The notes beneath the pieces were generated by a model. It was not told where the DNA came from. It made no database searches and was given only the letters and a program-made list of their open reading frames with translations. Shown here piece after piece: positions 1-9,437 of a stretch of DNA of 64,000 nucleotides (positions are counted from its first letter, which is position 1; each line of letters opens with the position of its first letter). The DNA is from Actinomyces gaoshouyii (lineage in GTDB: Bacteria; Actinomycetota; Actinomycetes; Actinomycetales; Actinomycetaceae): the NCBI RefSeq assembly GCF_002072175.1, contig NZ_MVIV01000001.1, positions 124,001-188,000 of the forward strand, written 5' to 3'. Position numbers and translations under genes: made by a program.

Positions 1-2
1 CG

Positions 3-20
3 CGCATGTTCATGTCCTAG
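3..20 (+). CDS. ureF: C-terminal tail of probable UreF (partial)
   Basis: The first bases read in frame Arg-Met-Phe-Met-Ser-stop. A short basic-hydrophobic tail of this kind fits the end of UreF, the urease accessory protein normally encoded just before ureG, and a ureG start follows 63 bp later. Only five codons are in the window, so the identity rests mainly on position. Confidence 0.45.
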   Translation, partial: RMFMS

Positions 21-83
21 CCGTCCGCCCCCGCGCACGCGGCCCCATCCTCAACAGCATCCGCCATCATCTAGGAGAACCCC

Positions 84-758
84 ATGCCCGGATCTTCAGC
101 CCCCTCATCAGCCGCCCCGGCGCGAACCACCCCCGCTTCGGGGACAGGCCCTGTGCGCATCGGCGTCGGGGGCCCCGTCGGCGCCGGGAAGACCCAGCTC
201 ATCGAGCGCATCACCCGCGCCATGATCGACGAGGTCTCGATGGCCGCCGTGACCAACGACATCTACACGATCGAGGACGCCAGGATCCTCGCGAAGAACG
301 GCGTCCTGGCCGACGATCGCATCATCGGCCTGGAAACCGGGGGCTGCCCCCACACGGCGATCCGCGAGGATACGTCGATGAACGACGCCGCCATCGCCGA
401 GCTCGTCGGGAGGCATCCGGATCTGGAGATCGTCTTCGTCGAGTCCGGCGGAGACAATCTCTCGGCGACTTTCTCCCCCGAACTCGTCGACTTCTCGATC
501 TACATCATCGACGTCGCCCAGGGGGAGAAGATCCCCCGCAAGGCCGGGCAGGGGATGATCAAGTCGGACCTGTTCATCATCAATAAGACCGACCTCGCCC
601 CCTACGTCGGGGCGGACCTCTCCGTCATGGAGGCGGACTCGCGGACCTTCCGCGGGAACAAGCCATTCTGCTTCACCAACCTCAAGACCGACGAGGGCCT
701 GGGTGCCGTACTGGACTGGATCCGTCACGACGTGCTCATGACGGACCTCGAGCGGTGA
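84..758 (+). CDS. ureG: Urease accessory GTPase UreG
   Basis: UreG is the SIMIBI-class GTPase that couples GTP hydrolysis to nickel delivery into apo-urease, acting with UreD, UreF and UreE in the cytoplasm. The 224-residue protein has a P-loop GPVGAGKT at residues 30-37, the metal-binding Cys-Pro-His triad at 88-90 (in ETGGCPH), ESGGDN, and an NKTDL guanine-specificity motif. The N-terminal 22 residues are Ser/Ala/Pro-rich and extend beyond the usual core. The ATG has a CTAGGAG ribosome site 6 nt upstream. The stop overlaps the ureD start by 4 bp (GTGA), so the two are translationally coupled. Confidence 0.97.
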   Translation: MPGSSAPSSAAPARTTPASGTGPVRIGVGGPVGAGKTQLIERITRAMIDEVSMAAVTNDIYTIEDARILAKNGVLADDRIIGLETGGCPHTAIREDTSMNDAAIAELVGRHPDLEIVFVESGGDNLSATFSPELVDFSIYIIDVAQGEKIPRKAGQGMIKSDLFIINKTDLAPYVGADLSVMEADSRTFRGNKPFCFTNLKTDEGLGAVLDWIRHDVLMTDLER

Positions 759-1624
759 GTGGGAGTGATCGGGCCTGGGCGGTTCCTCCCCCGTCCTGGC
801 CGGTTGAGCCCACGGGCGAACTGCACCTCGCCGTGGGCTCGCGCGGCAACCGCTCCGTCGCGACACGGCAGCACCACCGCGGCGCCCTGCGCGTCATCCG
901 TCCCATGTACCTCGACGACAGCTCGCAGGTCACCTATGTGATGGTCAACCCGGGCGGCGGCTACCTGGGCGGCGACACCTACTTCACGGATGTCGTGGTC
1001 GACGACGGCGCGCGCCTCTTGCTCACCACCCAGGCGGCCACGAAGGTCTACCGCACACCGGGGAATCGCGCGCGCCAGCGCACCGAGGCCGTCCTCGGTG
1101 AGGGAGCCGTCCTCGAGATCATCCCGGACCAGCTCATCGCCTACCGGGGCGCCGCTTACGAGCAGACAACCCATGTCACCATGGCGCCCTCCGCGATCCT
1201 CATCAGCCTCGACGTCGTCACACCCGGATGGGCGCCCGACGGGTCCGCCTTCGGCTACGACAGCGTGCGCCTGCGCACGCGCGTCGACATCGCCGGTTCG
1301 CCCGTCCTGCTCGACAACCTGCGCCTGGAACCCGCCGACGGCGACATGCGCGCCCTGGGGCTCCTGGAGGGACACAGCCATGTGGGCTCCCTGACCGTCA
1401 TCGGGCAGAGGACTGACGACGGGATCATCGAGCGGGTCCGCGCGCTGCTGGCCAACGTGGGCGCCGGTGTGCGCGCCGCCGTCACCCGCATCGAGGGCCC
1501 CGGGATGCTCGTGCGAGTGCTCGGCCACGACACGGGAACGATCACGGCCCTCTTGCTGGGCGTTGACGCCCTCGTGCGCCGCGAGTGGCTGGGAGCCTCC
1601 CCACTCGTACTGCGCAAATACTGA
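755..1624 (+). CDS. ureD: Urease accessory protein UreD
   Basis: UreD (UreH) is the scaffold that binds apo-urease and, with UreF and UreG, forms the nickel-insertion complex. The 289-residue protein shows family hallmarks: [13 protein letters not shown] near residue 65, a [10 protein letters not shown] segment, and the conserved [13 protein letters not shown] region. The GTG start is chosen because it overlaps the ureG stop (GTGA). It is the last urease gene here; structural genes ureABC and ureE must lie left of the window. A urea transporter follows after 64 bp, on the same strand and probably in the same transcript. Confidence 0.95.
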   Translation: MSGSDRAWAVPPPSWPVEPTGELHLAVGSRGNRSVATRQHHRGALRVIRPMYLDDSSQVTYVMVNPGGGYLGGDTYFTDVVVDDGARLLLTTQAATKVYRTPGNRARQRTEAVLGEGAVLEIIPDQLIAYRGAAYEQTTHVTMAPSAILISLDVVTPGWAPDGSAFGYDSVRLRTRVDIAGSPVLLDNLRLEPADGDMRALGLLEGHSHVGSLTVIGQRTDDGIIERVRALLANVGAGVRAAVTRIEGPGMLVRVLGHDTGTITALLLGVDALVRREWLGASPLVLRKY

Positions 1625-1688
1625 CCCCCGCTCTGCCCTGGGCCGCCCGAGGAGGCGTCCCCACCAGACCATCAGGAAGGACCGAGCC

Positions 1689-2615
1689 ATGTCCGCCGCA
1701 ACCGCATCCCCCACCGAGGCCGCAGCCCTGCTGCCCCAAGTGCTCGGCGCCGGGCATGCCATCGCCCTCGGGCTGGGGCAGATCTTCCTCCAGCCCCGCG
1801 CGTGGACCGGGATGCTCATCCTCGCGGGGATCACCGTCCACTGCCCGCTCATGGCGCTCCAAGCGCTACTGGGCACCGTCATCGCCACGGTAGCGGCCCG
1901 TTCACTCGGGCTGCCGCTGGAGGCGGGCCTGCAGGGGTACAACGGCGCCCTCGTTGGGCTGGCGGCTTGGTCGACGCTCTCGGCCACATGGCCCGCCACG
2001 CTCGTCACCACCGTCGGCGCCGCGGCCTGCCCCGCCATCAGCCGCCTTCTCGCCACGGTCTGCGACCGCTCAGGCCTGCCAGTGCTCACCGCCCCCTTCT
2101 GCGTCATCAGCGGGCTGATGACCATGCTGGTGGGCTCGATCGCCCCTACCCCGCACGCCGGTAGTGCCGCCTCCGACGAGAGCGTCGTCGTGCTGCTGGC
2201 CGAGGGCGTGCTCACCTCCGTCGCCGAGGTGGTGCTCGCACCATCATGGATCGCGGGGCTGATCATTCTCGTCGGGCTGCTCGTCGCAGGCCGGCGGGTC
2301 GCCACAGCCGCGCTGTTGGGGGCCGCTGTCGGCACGATCATGTGCGACCTCGCCTCCGGCGCCGATGCGGCCCACAAGGGACTGGACGGGTACTCCCCCG
2401 TACTGACGGCGATCGCCATCGCCGCCGTATTCCTGAAGGACGGCGCGCGCTCATGGATGGTCGCGCTCATCGCGAGCGCACTGACCGTCATTGTCGAATG
2501 GGGGCTGGCCCTCGCGCCGATTCCGATCTACACCTGGCCCTTCATCATCACGACGTGGGCGGTCCTCGCCGCAGTGCGATGGCGGGACCGTCGGCGCCGG
2601 GACGGCCCGCCCTGA
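1689..2615 (+). CDS. Urea transporter (UT family)
   Basis: This 308-residue, strongly hydrophobic protein with about ten membrane segments matches the UT/Yut urea channel family, which passes urea down its gradient. The two-fold repeat expected in the family is visible: GLGQIFLQ early and LQGYNGALVGLA in the first half, PVLTAPF at the start of the second half. An open frame continues upstream of the ATG, but AGGAAGG 8-9 nt before this ATG and the end of ureD favour this start. Position after ureD implies it feeds urea to the urease for nitrogen supply and acid neutralisation. It ends in an Arg-rich cytoplasmic tail. Confidence 0.9.
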   Translation: MSAATASPTEAAALLPQVLGAGHAIALGLGQIFLQPRAWTGMLILAGITVHCPLMALQALLGTVIATVAARSLGLPLEAGLQGYNGALVGLAAWSTLSATWPATLVTTVGAAACPAISRLLATVCDRSGLPVLTAPFCVISGLMTMLVGSIAPTPHAGSAASDESVVVLLAEGVLTSVAEVVLAPSWIAGLIILVGLLVAGRRVATAALLGAAVGTIMCDLASGADAAHKGLDGYSPVLTAIAIAAVFLKDGARSWMVALIASALTVIVEWGLALAPIPIYTWPFIITTWAVLAAVRWRDRRRRDGPP

Positions 2616-2796
2616 CCCGGTGCGGGGCGGAGGGGAAGGACGGCGCGCGCCAGGAGCCGGGACCGAGGAGTCGTTGTCTGCGTCATCACAGCTGCGGCGT
2701 CGGCGCTGTGGGAACACCGTCGTCGGGCTCAGCGCGCTGGGGGCGGGGCGCTGCGCTACGACGGCCTCGAATCGGGGGACACGCGGCGGGGCTGGG

Positions 2797-2811
2797 TAGG
2801 CTGCGCTCATG
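2797..2811 (+). promoter_or_regulatory. Leaderless promoter -10 of purU
   Basis: TAGGCT (2797-2802) is followed by exactly 6 nt and then the ATG of purU, with no Shine-Dalgarno sequence. This is the geometry of an actinobacterial leaderless transcript whose first base is at or next to the start codon. Four other genes in the window have the same layout. Confidence 0.6.
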
Positions 2812-3711
2812 ACTGCTCCCGCGACCACGCCCGCGACGGCTCCCGCCACGCCGTCGGCCCCCTCCCCCACCGCCCATCTCGTACTCACCCTGTCCTGCCC
2901 GGACCGCCCCGGGATCGTCCACGCGGTCACGGGGGCACTGGCCCGGCGCGGTGGGAACATCACCGAGTCCTCCCAGTTCGGCGATGAGGAGACCGGCCTG
3001 TTCTTCATGCGCGTGACGGTGCTCACCCGTGTGCCCCGCTCGGAGTTGGAGGCCGACCTCGCCGAGCTCGCCAGGACCTACTCGATGCGATGGGAGCTGG
3101 GCGAGGTGGATCGCCCCCTGCGCACGCTCATCATGGTGAGCAGGGACGCCCACTGCCTGACCGACCTGCTCTTCCGCGCTCACAGCCAGGGGCTGCCGAT
3201 CGACGTCGCGGGCGTGGTGGGCAACCATGAGGACCTGCGGCCCGTCGCCGAGTTCTACGGCGTCCCCTTCCGCTGCATCCCGGTCACCAAGGAGACCAAG
3301 GCGGACGCGGAGGCCGAGCTGCTGGAGCTCGTGGACGAGCTCGGCGTGGAGCTCGTGGTGCTGGCGCGCTACATGCAGATCCTCTCGGAGTCCCTGTGCG
3401 AGCGGCTGCGCGGCAACGTCATCAATATCCACCACTCCTTCCTGCCGTCCTTCAAGGGAGCCAAGCCCTACCACCAGGCGCACGCGCGCGGCGTCAAACT
3501 CATCGGCGCCACCGCCCACTACGTGACGGCGGACCTGGACGAGGGGCCGATCATCGAGCAGGACGTCACGCGCGCCTCGCACAGCGACTCCCCCGTGGCG
3601 CTTCAGCGCAAGGGCCAGGACGTCGAGCGCCGGGTGCTGGCGCAGGCCGTCAAATGGCATGCCGAGCACCGTGTTCTCCTCAACGGCAACCGGACCGTCG
3701 TATTCGCCTGA
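2809..3711 (+). CDS. purU: Formyltetrahydrofolate deformylase PurU
   Basis: PurU hydrolyses 10-formyl-THF to THF and formate, balancing one-carbon pools and feeding formate to purine synthesis. The 300-residue protein has an N-terminal ACT domain (about residues 22-100) and a C-terminal formyltransferase-fold domain. The catalytic set is in place: Asn206 and His208 in NIHHSFLP and Asp244 in DLDEGP. The first 20 residues are an Ala/Pro/Thr-rich extension. It is a single gene, apparently leaderless, between the urea transporter and a DinB-like gene. Confidence 0.95.
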   Translation: MTAPATTPATAPATPSAPSPTAHLVLTLSCPDRPGIVHAVTGALARRGGNITESSQFGDEETGLFFMRVTVLTRVPRSELEADLAELARTYSMRWELGEVDRPLRTLIMVSRDAHCLTDLLFRAHSQGLPIDVAGVVGNHEDLRPVAEFYGVPFRCIPVTKETKADAEAELLELVDELGVELVVLARYMQILSESLCERLRGNVINIHHSFLPSFKGAKPYHQAHARGVKLIGATAHYVTADLDEGPIIEQDVTRASHSDSPVALQRKGQDVERRVLAQAVKWHAEHRVLLNGNRTVVFA

Positions 3712-3875
3712 CCCTCCTGACCGCGGAGGTCGGGTGAGGGGCCCGGAGGCGGAGGAGGCGCGGAGAGGCCCATGCGGGCTTCTCGGCCAGGGCCGCCGGG
3801 GTGGTCGTGACGAGCACCGACGCCGTATCCTGAACCCGCGCGCACCGGGTACGGCGATGGAGCGAGGAGACTGTC

Positions 3876-4454
3876 ATGAGCGGGGCTGACCAGGCTGAGA
3901 CACGGGGGTCGCAGGAGGAACGGGAGGCGCGGGCGCTGAGATCGCTCCTGATCGATGCCCTGGGGCGCTCGCGCGAACGCCTGGACCGGGCCCTGGAAGG
4001 TGTGAGCGCTGAGCAGGCCAATGCCCGGCCGGTCAACGACCTCGCGCCGCGGATCGATTCACTCACATGGCTCGCCTGGCACACGGCGCGGGCGATCGAC
4101 TTGCAGATCGCGCCCCTGGCGGGTCGCGAGCCGGAGTGGACGTCGGGCGGGCACGCGGCGCGGTTCGCCCTGCCCCTGCCCGAGGACACCGAGGATTGGC
4201 GGCACGCGCCCGAGGAGTCCGCGAGGGTGACGGTTCCCGATCTGTCTGTGCTGACGGACTACCTCGACGCCGTCTATACGACCGCCACGGCGTTCCTCGA
4301 GTCGCTGGACTCGGCGCGGCTCGGTGATGTCATCGACGAGGCGTGGGAGCCGCCGGTGACGCTCGGAGTGCGCCTGGTGTCGATCATCGACGACGCCTCC
4401 CAGCACTCCGGCCAGGCCATCTATGCCCGCCGCCTCCTGGGCCTGCCCGGATGA
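3876..4454 (+). CDS. DinB-superfamily protein (DUF664-like)
   Basis: This 192-residue soluble protein has the DinB four-helix-bundle pattern: a helix rich in Arg/Asp, then SLTWLAWHTARAID with His69, and a C-terminal DASQHSGQAIYARR with His177. Such histidines bind a divalent metal in this superfamily, which includes mycothiol- and bacillithiol-dependent transferases. In actinobacteria a thiol-linked detoxification role is therefore possible, but the substrate cannot be read from sequence. GAGGAG lies 6-7 nt before the ATG. It is a single gene, convergent with nagA, and the intervening space is filled by the GAGACCGGT repeat. Confidence 0.75.
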   Translation: MSGADQAETRGSQEEREARALRSLLIDALGRSRERLDRALEGVSAEQANARPVNDLAPRIDSLTWLAWHTARAIDLQIAPLAGREPEWTSGGHAARFALPLPEDTEDWRHAPEESARVTVPDLSVLTDYLDAVYTTATAFLESLDSARLGDVIDEAWEPPVTLGVRLVSIIDDASQHSGQAIYARRLLGLPG

Positions 4455-4478
4455 CTCCCCGCCCTCTCTCCCCCTCCA

Positions 4479-4577
4479 CCGAGACCGGTCGAAAATAGGA
4501 GCGAGACCGGTCCGGGAACCGGTTTCGCTCCTGATAGCGACCGGTCTCGCTCGTCATTTCGACCGGTCTCGCTCATA
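4479..4577. repeat. GAGACCGGT palindromic repeat, copy 1
   Basis: The forward unit GAGACCGGT - 13 nt with GAAAATAGGAG - GAGACCGGT begins at 4481. It is followed by a diverged reverse-complement unit (ACCGGTTTCGCTCCT, then CGACCGGTCTCG) and a further partial arm TTTCGACCGGTCTCG near 4558-4572. The whole can fold into a long imperfect hairpin. It fills the gap between the convergent dinB-like gene and nagA, as a bidirectional terminator or a REP-like element would. Confidence 0.85.
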
Positions 4578-4584
4578 GGAGGGG

Positions 4585-5838
4585 TCAGGCGGCGTGGGGG
4601 TTGGTGAGGTCGACGTCGGCGCCTCGGCGCATGACCCGCATGGGGGTGAGCTCGGCGTCGGTGACCAGCACATCGGCCCATAGGCCCGGTCGCAGCGCGC
4701 CGATACTGGCGTCCCCGAGGATCGTCGCCCCCTGGACAGAGGCCGCGTACACGGCATCCACCAGGTCCACCCCGCCCTTCCAGGTGGTGCGCACGACGTC
4801 GAGCAGGTGCGCCGTCCCGCCGGCGATCGCGTCCTTTCCGGTCAGCCGGGCGACGCCCCCGGAGACGGTGACGGCCTGGGGGCCGAGGACGTAGTCGCCA
4901 TCGGGCATGCCGGCCGCGGCCATAGCGTCGGTGACGAGGACGACGTTGTCCCGCCCGACCGTTTCGAACACGTCGAGCACGATGGCCGGGTCGAGGTGGG
5001 TGCCGTCGCCGATCATCTCCAGGACGCACTCGCCCCGCTGGGCGGCGGCCAGGAACTCCGGCACCGGTCCCGGAGCGCGATGGTGCATGGGCCGCATGCC
5101 GTTGAACAGGTGGGTCGCCGTCGAGCGGCCGGAGCGCACCGGCAGGCCAGCCTCGTGCCGCTGCGCCAGGCGGGCGGCGGCGTCGGCCAGGGCGGCCCGC
5201 ACGGGGGCGGCGCCGGAATCGGTGTGCCCGAAGGAGGGCAGGGCGCCGCCCTCGATGAGCGCCGCGTTGACGCCCTCGTCGCCCGTGATGCCGGGCCTCT
5301 CCGGGGCGATCGTCATCGTGACCACGTGACCGCGCCCCAGCTCGATGAGCTCGCGGGTGAGCGGGGCATCGGGGTCGATGATGTAGGTGGGGTCCTGGGC
5401 CCCGCAGCGCTCCACGGAGACGAATGGTCCCTCGAAGTGGATGCCGGCGAGCTCGCCCGCCTCGCACAGCCCGGCCAGGACCGCGGTGCGCTCCTTCAAG
5501 ACATCAGCGGCCGCCGTCACGCAGGAAGCCACGAGGGAGGTGGTGCCGTGGCGGCGGTGCTCCAGGATGGAGACCATCGCCTGCTCGGGGGCGGTGGCGT
5601 TGGGGAACGACTCGCCGCCGCCGCCATGGCAGTGCACGTCCACGAGGCCGGGCAGGAGGTAACCGCCCTCGGGGGCCTCCTCGGCGCCCTGGAGCGCCTC
5701 GCCGAATCCCGCGCCCGTCGCCGCCGAGGCCTCCCCGACCCAGGCGATATGGCGGTCGGCGATGACGACGAGGCCGTCGTCGATGATGGCGTCCGGTGTG
5801 ACGACTCGTCCGCGCAGGGCGGTGGCGACGCTGGTCAT
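4585..5838 (-). CDS. nagA: N-acetylglucosamine-6-phosphate deacetylase NagA
   Basis: NagA removes acetate from GlcNAc-6-P to give GlcN-6-P, the entry step for amino-sugar use and cell-wall recycling. The 417-residue amidohydrolase has the metal motif Asp67-x-His69-x-His71 (DVHCHGG), a THLFNGM motif, GDGTHLDP, and the catalytic Asp in VLVTDAMAAAGM. The reading frame stays open upstream, but the ATG at 5838 gives the usual N-terminus and has TATGCT exactly 6 nt upstream with no ribosome site, so it is probably leaderless. No nagB neighbour is present. Confidence 0.95.
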   Translation of the reverse strand: MTSVATALRGRVVTPDAIIDDGLVVIADRHIAWVGEASAATGAGFGEALQGAEEAPEGGYLLPGLVDVHCHGGGGESFPNATAPEQAMVSILEHRRHGTTSLVASCVTAAADVLKERTAVLAGLCEAGELAGIHFEGPFVSVERCGAQDPTYIIDPDAPLTRELIELGRGHVVTMTIAPERPGITGDEGVNAALIEGGALPSFGHTDSGAAPVRAALADAAARLAQRHEAGLPVRSGRSTATHLFNGMRPMHHRAPGPVPEFLAAAQRGECVLEMIGDGTHLDPAIVLDVFETVGRDNVVLVTDAMAAAGMPDGDYVLGPQAVTVSGGVARLTGKDAIAGGTAHLLDVVRTTWKGGVDLVDAVYAASVQGATILGDASIGALRPGLWADVLVTDAELTPMRVMRRGADVDLTNPHAA

Positions 5839-5850
5839 GCTCGCAGCATA
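5836..5850 (-). promoter_or_regulatory. Leaderless promoter -10 of nagA
   Basis: On the minus strand TATGCT (5845-5850) is followed by 6 nt (GCGAGC) and the ATG. No Shine-Dalgarno sequence lies between them. Confidence 0.6.
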
Positions 5851-5888
5851 GACCCAGACATCAGACAACCGCGACCGCGCTGGTCGCG

Positions 5889-7169
5889 TCAACGGGCCAA
5901 TCGCTCCTCGATGCGGCGCACAGCCCGCTCCACATCCCTCTCGAGGCGCGCCGAGCGCCGGACTCCGGAGGCCCAGATCAACCCCGCGCCGACAGGCCTG
6001 ACCGCCACCACGCGCCCGCGGTCCACGAGCAGGGGCCGGAACATCCCGTTCATGGAGGGGCAGATGAGGCTCTCACCGGCGTCGTCGGTCAGGCAACTGC
6101 GGTCCCTGTAGCCCACGTGGAGCTCATCGAAGGAGGCCAGGAAGAGCGTCCGCTCGGCATCCTCGCGGTTGGCGGCGAGCAGATCGGGCAGGTCCGCGCG
6201 CAGGTGCAGCACGGCAGTGCCGGTCGGCGCATCCTCCCCCGCGCCCAGCAGCCGCAGGCTCCCTCGGGCCCCTCCCGAGGCCACCGCCCGGGCCAGCGGC
6301 ACGGCGCCGGCGCCCGGGTCGGCCGTGTAGTCCTGGGCGTTCGTCATCTCAACGGCATCAGCGAGCGCCCGGGCGGCCTCACCCTTGGGCAGAGTGGTCC
6401 AGCGGGAGAGGTCCTCGGCGGTGATCGGACCGTGGCTGGTGGCGTAGCGCCGGGCGATCTCGGCGAGGGCGGCGCGGTGGCCGGCCTCTCCCCTGGCGAC
6501 TCCCCCGCCACCGCCCGGCCCGCTCTCGGCCCCGGGCAGGGGGCGGGCGTCGATGATGAGGTGCTCGCCGCCCTCGCGCGGTCCCTGGACGAGGGCGCCG
6601 ATCGCGTGGAGGCCGACGACGAGGTGGCGCCTCGCGTAGCCCTCCGGGGCACCGGAGGCGATGAGATCGGGCAGGACGCCGTCGTCGTCCCATGCCTCGA
6701 CGATCTCGGCGCGAGTGGCTCCCCGGCGCCCGGCGGCCTCTGCCCGGTCGATCGCCTCCCACGCCGCTCGCGCAGCGCGCTCCATGCCGGCCGAGCCGTG
6801 CCCGAAGCGCTCCTCGTCGAGGCGCATCCAGTTGGACAGGCGGTGAACGAGGGCCTGGCGCATCCAGTGGTGATCGACCGCCGTCGTGACGTGGACGGTG
6901 CCGCGCATGGGCCAGGAGCGCACGAGCTCGCGGGCGGCGAAGGCCTCCTCGATCCTCGCGCGCCCCACCTGCGCAACGGTGCGCGAGGCGATGGCGTGAG
7001 GGATGGCGGAGACCTGCTGGCCCTGGATGGCGAGCTGGCGCCGCACGGCATCGACCGGATCCGGGGCTGCGGTCGCGGGCACGAGCCCCTGCGCCACGAT
7101 CCGCAGCAGCGAGGCCTGCCGGGGCAGGGGCCCGCCCACAGGGGCCTTGCGAGGAGCGCGAGCGGTCAT
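5889..7169 (-). CDS. Winged-helix DNA-binding protein, AlkZ-like (HTH_42)
   Basis: The 426-residue protein resembles the actinobacterial winged-helix family HTH_42, whose studied members (Streptomyces AlkZ, E. coli YcaQ) are DNA glycosylases that unhook interstrand crosslinks. Visible marks are a Gln-x-Gln segment in LAIQGQQ, the family signature WPMRGTVHV, and a C-terminal LASFDELHVGYRDRS region. Glycosylase activity is inferred from the family. The frame is open far upstream, but that part overlaps nucS; the ATG at 7169 has GAGGTCCCC before it and lies 13 bp after the nucS stop, so the two form an operon. A repair role fits that pairing. Confidence 0.75.
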   Translation of the reverse strand: MTARAPRKAPVGGPLPRQASLLRIVAQGLVPATAAPDPVDAVRRQLAIQGQQVSAIPHAIASRTVAQVGRARIEEAFAARELVRSWPMRGTVHVTTAVDHHWMRQALVHRLSNWMRLDEERFGHGSAGMERAARAAWEAIDRAEAAGRRGATRAEIVEAWDDDGVLPDLIASGAPEGYARRHLVVGLHAIGALVQGPREGGEHLIIDARPLPGAESGPGGGGGVARGEAGHRAALAEIARRYATSHGPITAEDLSRWTTLPKGEAARALADAVEMTNAQDYTADPGAGAVPLARAVASGGARGSLRLLGAGEDAPTGTAVLHLRADLPDLLAANREDAERTLFLASFDELHVGYRDRSCLTDDAGESLICPSMNGMFRPLLVDRGRVVAVRPVGAGLIWASGVRRSARLERDVERAVRRIEERLAR

Positions 7170-7182
7170 GGGGACCTCACTA

Positions 7183-7878
7183 TCAGAAGAGGCGCGATTC
7201 GACGTCGTCCATGCCGCGCATCGCATCGTAGTCCAGGACGACGCAGCGGATGCCCCGGTCCTCAGCGAGCACGCGCGCCTGGGGCTTGATGGTCTGGGCG
7301 GCGAAGACCCCGCGCACGGGGGCGAGCAGGGGGTCGCGCCCGAGGAGGTCGAGGTAGCGGGTGAGCTGCTCGACGCCGTCGATCCCGCCCACGCGCTTGA
7401 TCTCGACGGCGACGCTCGCCCCCGTGGAGTCCTTGGCCATGATGTCCACCGGGCCGATGGCGGTGGGGTACTCGCGGCGCACGAGGCGGTGGCCGGGCCC
7501 CAGGACCTCGATCTGCTCGGCGAGGAGCTCTTGGAGGTGGGCCTCGACGCCGTCCTTGAGCAGGCCCGGTTCGGGGCCCAGGTCCACCGAGTCATCCGAG
7601 ATGATCTCGTGGATGCGGATGACGAGGCGGTCGTCGGTCTTGGTGGAGGAGACCTCCCAGCGGGCGACGACACCGACCTCGCGGTCCTCCTCGTCCGGCT
7701 CCAGCTCGGTCAGGCGCGCCGGCGGGCTCATCCAGTTCAACGGCTTGTAGGAGCCGCCGTCGCAGTGGACGAGCACGGAGCCGTCCGCCTTGACCATGAT
7801 GAGGCGGTTGGCACGGTCCAGGTGGGCGGACAGGCGGCCGGAGTAATCGACGGAGCAGGAAGCGATGACGACGCGCAC
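7183..7878 (-). CDS. nucS: Mismatch endonuclease NucS (EndoMS)
   Basis: NucS cuts DNA at mismatches and provides the non-canonical mismatch repair of actinobacteria, which lack MutS/MutL. The 231-residue protein has an N-terminal beta-sandwich binding domain and a C-terminal RecB-like nuclease domain. Active-site residues Asp145 (GPVDIM), Glu159 and Lys161 (VEIKR) and Gln171 (QLTRYLD) are visible. The extreme C-terminus, ESRLF, matches the hydrophobic sliding-clamp-binding tail seen in this family. The GTG start follows TAGGGT by 6 nt with no ribosome site. It is first in an operon with the AlkZ-like gene. Confidence 0.95.
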   Translation of the reverse strand: MRVVIASCSVDYSGRLSAHLDRANRLIMVKADGSVLVHCDGGSYKPLNWMSPPARLTELEPDEEDREVGVVARWEVSSTKTDDRLVIRIHEIISDDSVDLGPEPGLLKDGVEAHLQELLAEQIEVLGPGHRLVRREYPTAIGPVDIMAKDSTGASVAVEIKRVGGIDGVEQLTRYLDLLGRDPLLAPVRGVFAAQTIKPQARVLAEDRGIRCVVLDYDAMRGMDDVESRLF

Positions 7879-7890
7879 CGGCCCACCCTA
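7876..7890 (-). promoter_or_regulatory. Leaderless promoter -10 of nucS
   Basis: Minus-strand TAGGGT (7885-7890), then GGGCCG, then the GTG start. The alpha/beta hydrolase start near 27479 is almost identical (TAGGAT-GGGCCG-GTG). Confidence 0.6.
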
Positions 7891-8093
7891 GCGGGCGACC
7901 TCGGTCGCGGACGACACGACAGCGCCCCGGCCAGCCGCGACGCGAGAGGAGTCCCCGTGATCCCCTCCGAGGATCCCCCTCATCCGCCACTGAGCGGGGC
8001 TCCTCGACTGGCGAGCCGATCCGCGCACTCGCCCGCGATGGGGGATGATCTGCCTGTTGATCGAGGCTCGCCGAGTCCTGAGGAGTCCCACGA

Positions 8094-9410
8094 ATGAGCA
8101 GCACGAGCGCCACGGCACCGCCCGCCCCCATCCCCGCCCCAGATCCGGCGAGCTGGCGCCTTCCCCTGCGCCGGGGGCCGTACCTCACCGGGACGGCCGG
8201 ACCGGATCGGCTCATCGGCCTCGATGCCGCTCGGGGCCTCGCGCTGTTCGGCATGGCGGCCGTCCATGTGGGCATAACGAGCTGCGGGCTCAACACGCTG
8301 CCGGGCTGGCTCAACCTGGCGCACGGCCGCTCCGCGGTGCTCTTCGCGATCATCGCTGGGTTCTCGCTCGGGATCATGTCCGGGCGCAAGACGCCCCACG
8401 CGGGCGAGCGCCTCGTGCGCACGCGGCTGCGGATCCTCGTGCGCGCGGTGCTGCTCATGGCGGTCGCCGGGGCGCTCATCACCTTCGCCACCGGGGTGGC
8501 GATCATCCTGGGCTACTACGCGGCCTGGTTCGCCGCGGCCCTGCCGGTCCTCCACTGGAGGGCCCGCAGGCTGCTCATCGCCGCGGCGGCGACCGCCGTC
8601 GTCGGGCCGCTCGTCCTCAAGGTGCTTCCGCTGGCGATGGCGCGCGGGGACCTGGAGCCCTGGCCCTCCGTCTCCGACGGCTCCGAGGCGCTCCTGGGCC
8701 TGTTCGTCACAGGCGTCTACCCCGGCGCGGTATGGATGTCCTTCATCTTCTTGGGGATGGGGCTGGCGAGGATGGGGATCAGTGGGACCGGGCGCCTGGC
8801 CCGGCTCGCGGCGATCGGGGTGCTGTGCGCGCTGCTCGGCTACGGCGGCGCTTACGTGCTCACGCGCGCGGCGGGGGCGGAGGAGCCGGACGCCTTCCAC
8901 CTCATCGTTCCCATGAGCCGGGCTGCCTCCGTCGTCGGCTCCGATATGCGCCCGGAGCCCGAGGCCGAGCGGGCCGTCGCCGTCGAGACACCGAGCTGCG
9001 GCGACGGCGAGGCGATCAGCGCCTCCTCCGAGTGGCCGGTGCTGCTGTCGGCCAAGCCCCACACGAACAGCTTCTTCGAGGTCGTGGGCTCCGGCGGAGT
9101 GGCAGTCACAGTCATCGCACTGCTGCAACTACTGGCCTCGGCGGGGGCATGGGCGAGGTGGTCGCTCGCGCCGCTGGCCGCCATGGGATCGATGTCGCTG
9201 ACGATCTACAGCGCGCATATCGTGGCGATCTGGGCCTTCGACCTCATGAGCGCCCAGACGAACAGGCCGCTGATGACCATGATGGGCATCCTGGCGGCCT
9301 TCGCGATGGCCTGGCTGGCCGTCTTCGCCCGCGGGCCGATGGAGCATGTCATGCATGTCATCTCCCTGCGGGCCACCCGGGCCCCCAGCAGCCCGCCCTC
9401 CCCCGCATAG
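8094..9410 (+). CDS. Membrane acyltransferase-like protein (DUF1624/DUF418)
   Basis: This 438-residue integral membrane protein begins its conserved part with RLIGLDAARGLALFGMAAVH (about residues 39-58), the signature of the heparan-alpha-glucosaminide N-acetyltransferase-like/DUF418 group. Roughly nine to ten hydrophobic segments follow, with a hydrophilic stretch near residues 265-315 that is probably extracytoplasmic. Family members are thought to move acyl groups across the membrane onto sugars or envelope polymers; no substrate can be assigned here. The first 38 residues are Pro/Ala-rich. GAGGAG lies about 8 nt before the ATG. It is a single gene, convergent with the ATP synthase operon. 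Confidence 0.75.
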   Translation: MSSTSATAPPAPIPAPDPASWRLPLRRGPYLTGTAGPDRLIGLDAARGLALFGMAAVHVGITSCGLNTLPGWLNLAHGRSAVLFAIIAGFSLGIMSGRKTPHAGERLVRTRLRILVRAVLLMAVAGALITFATGVAIILGYYAAWFAAALPVLHWRARRLLIAAAATAVVGPLVLKVLPLAMARGDLEPWPSVSDGSEALLGLFVTGVYPGAVWMSFIFLGMGLARMGISGTGRLARLAAIGVLCALLGYGGAYVLTRAAGAEEPDAFHLIVPMSRAASVVGSDMRPEPEAERAVAVETPSCGDGEAISASSEWPVLLSAKPHTNSFFEVVGSGGVAVTVIALLQLLASAGAWARWSLAPLAAMGSMSLTIYSAHIVAIWAFDLMSAQTNRPLMTMMGILAAFAMAWLAVFARGPMEHVMHVISLRATRAPSSPPSPA

Positions 9411-9437
9411 CAGCGTCACGCCCCTCTCCCCCTCTCA

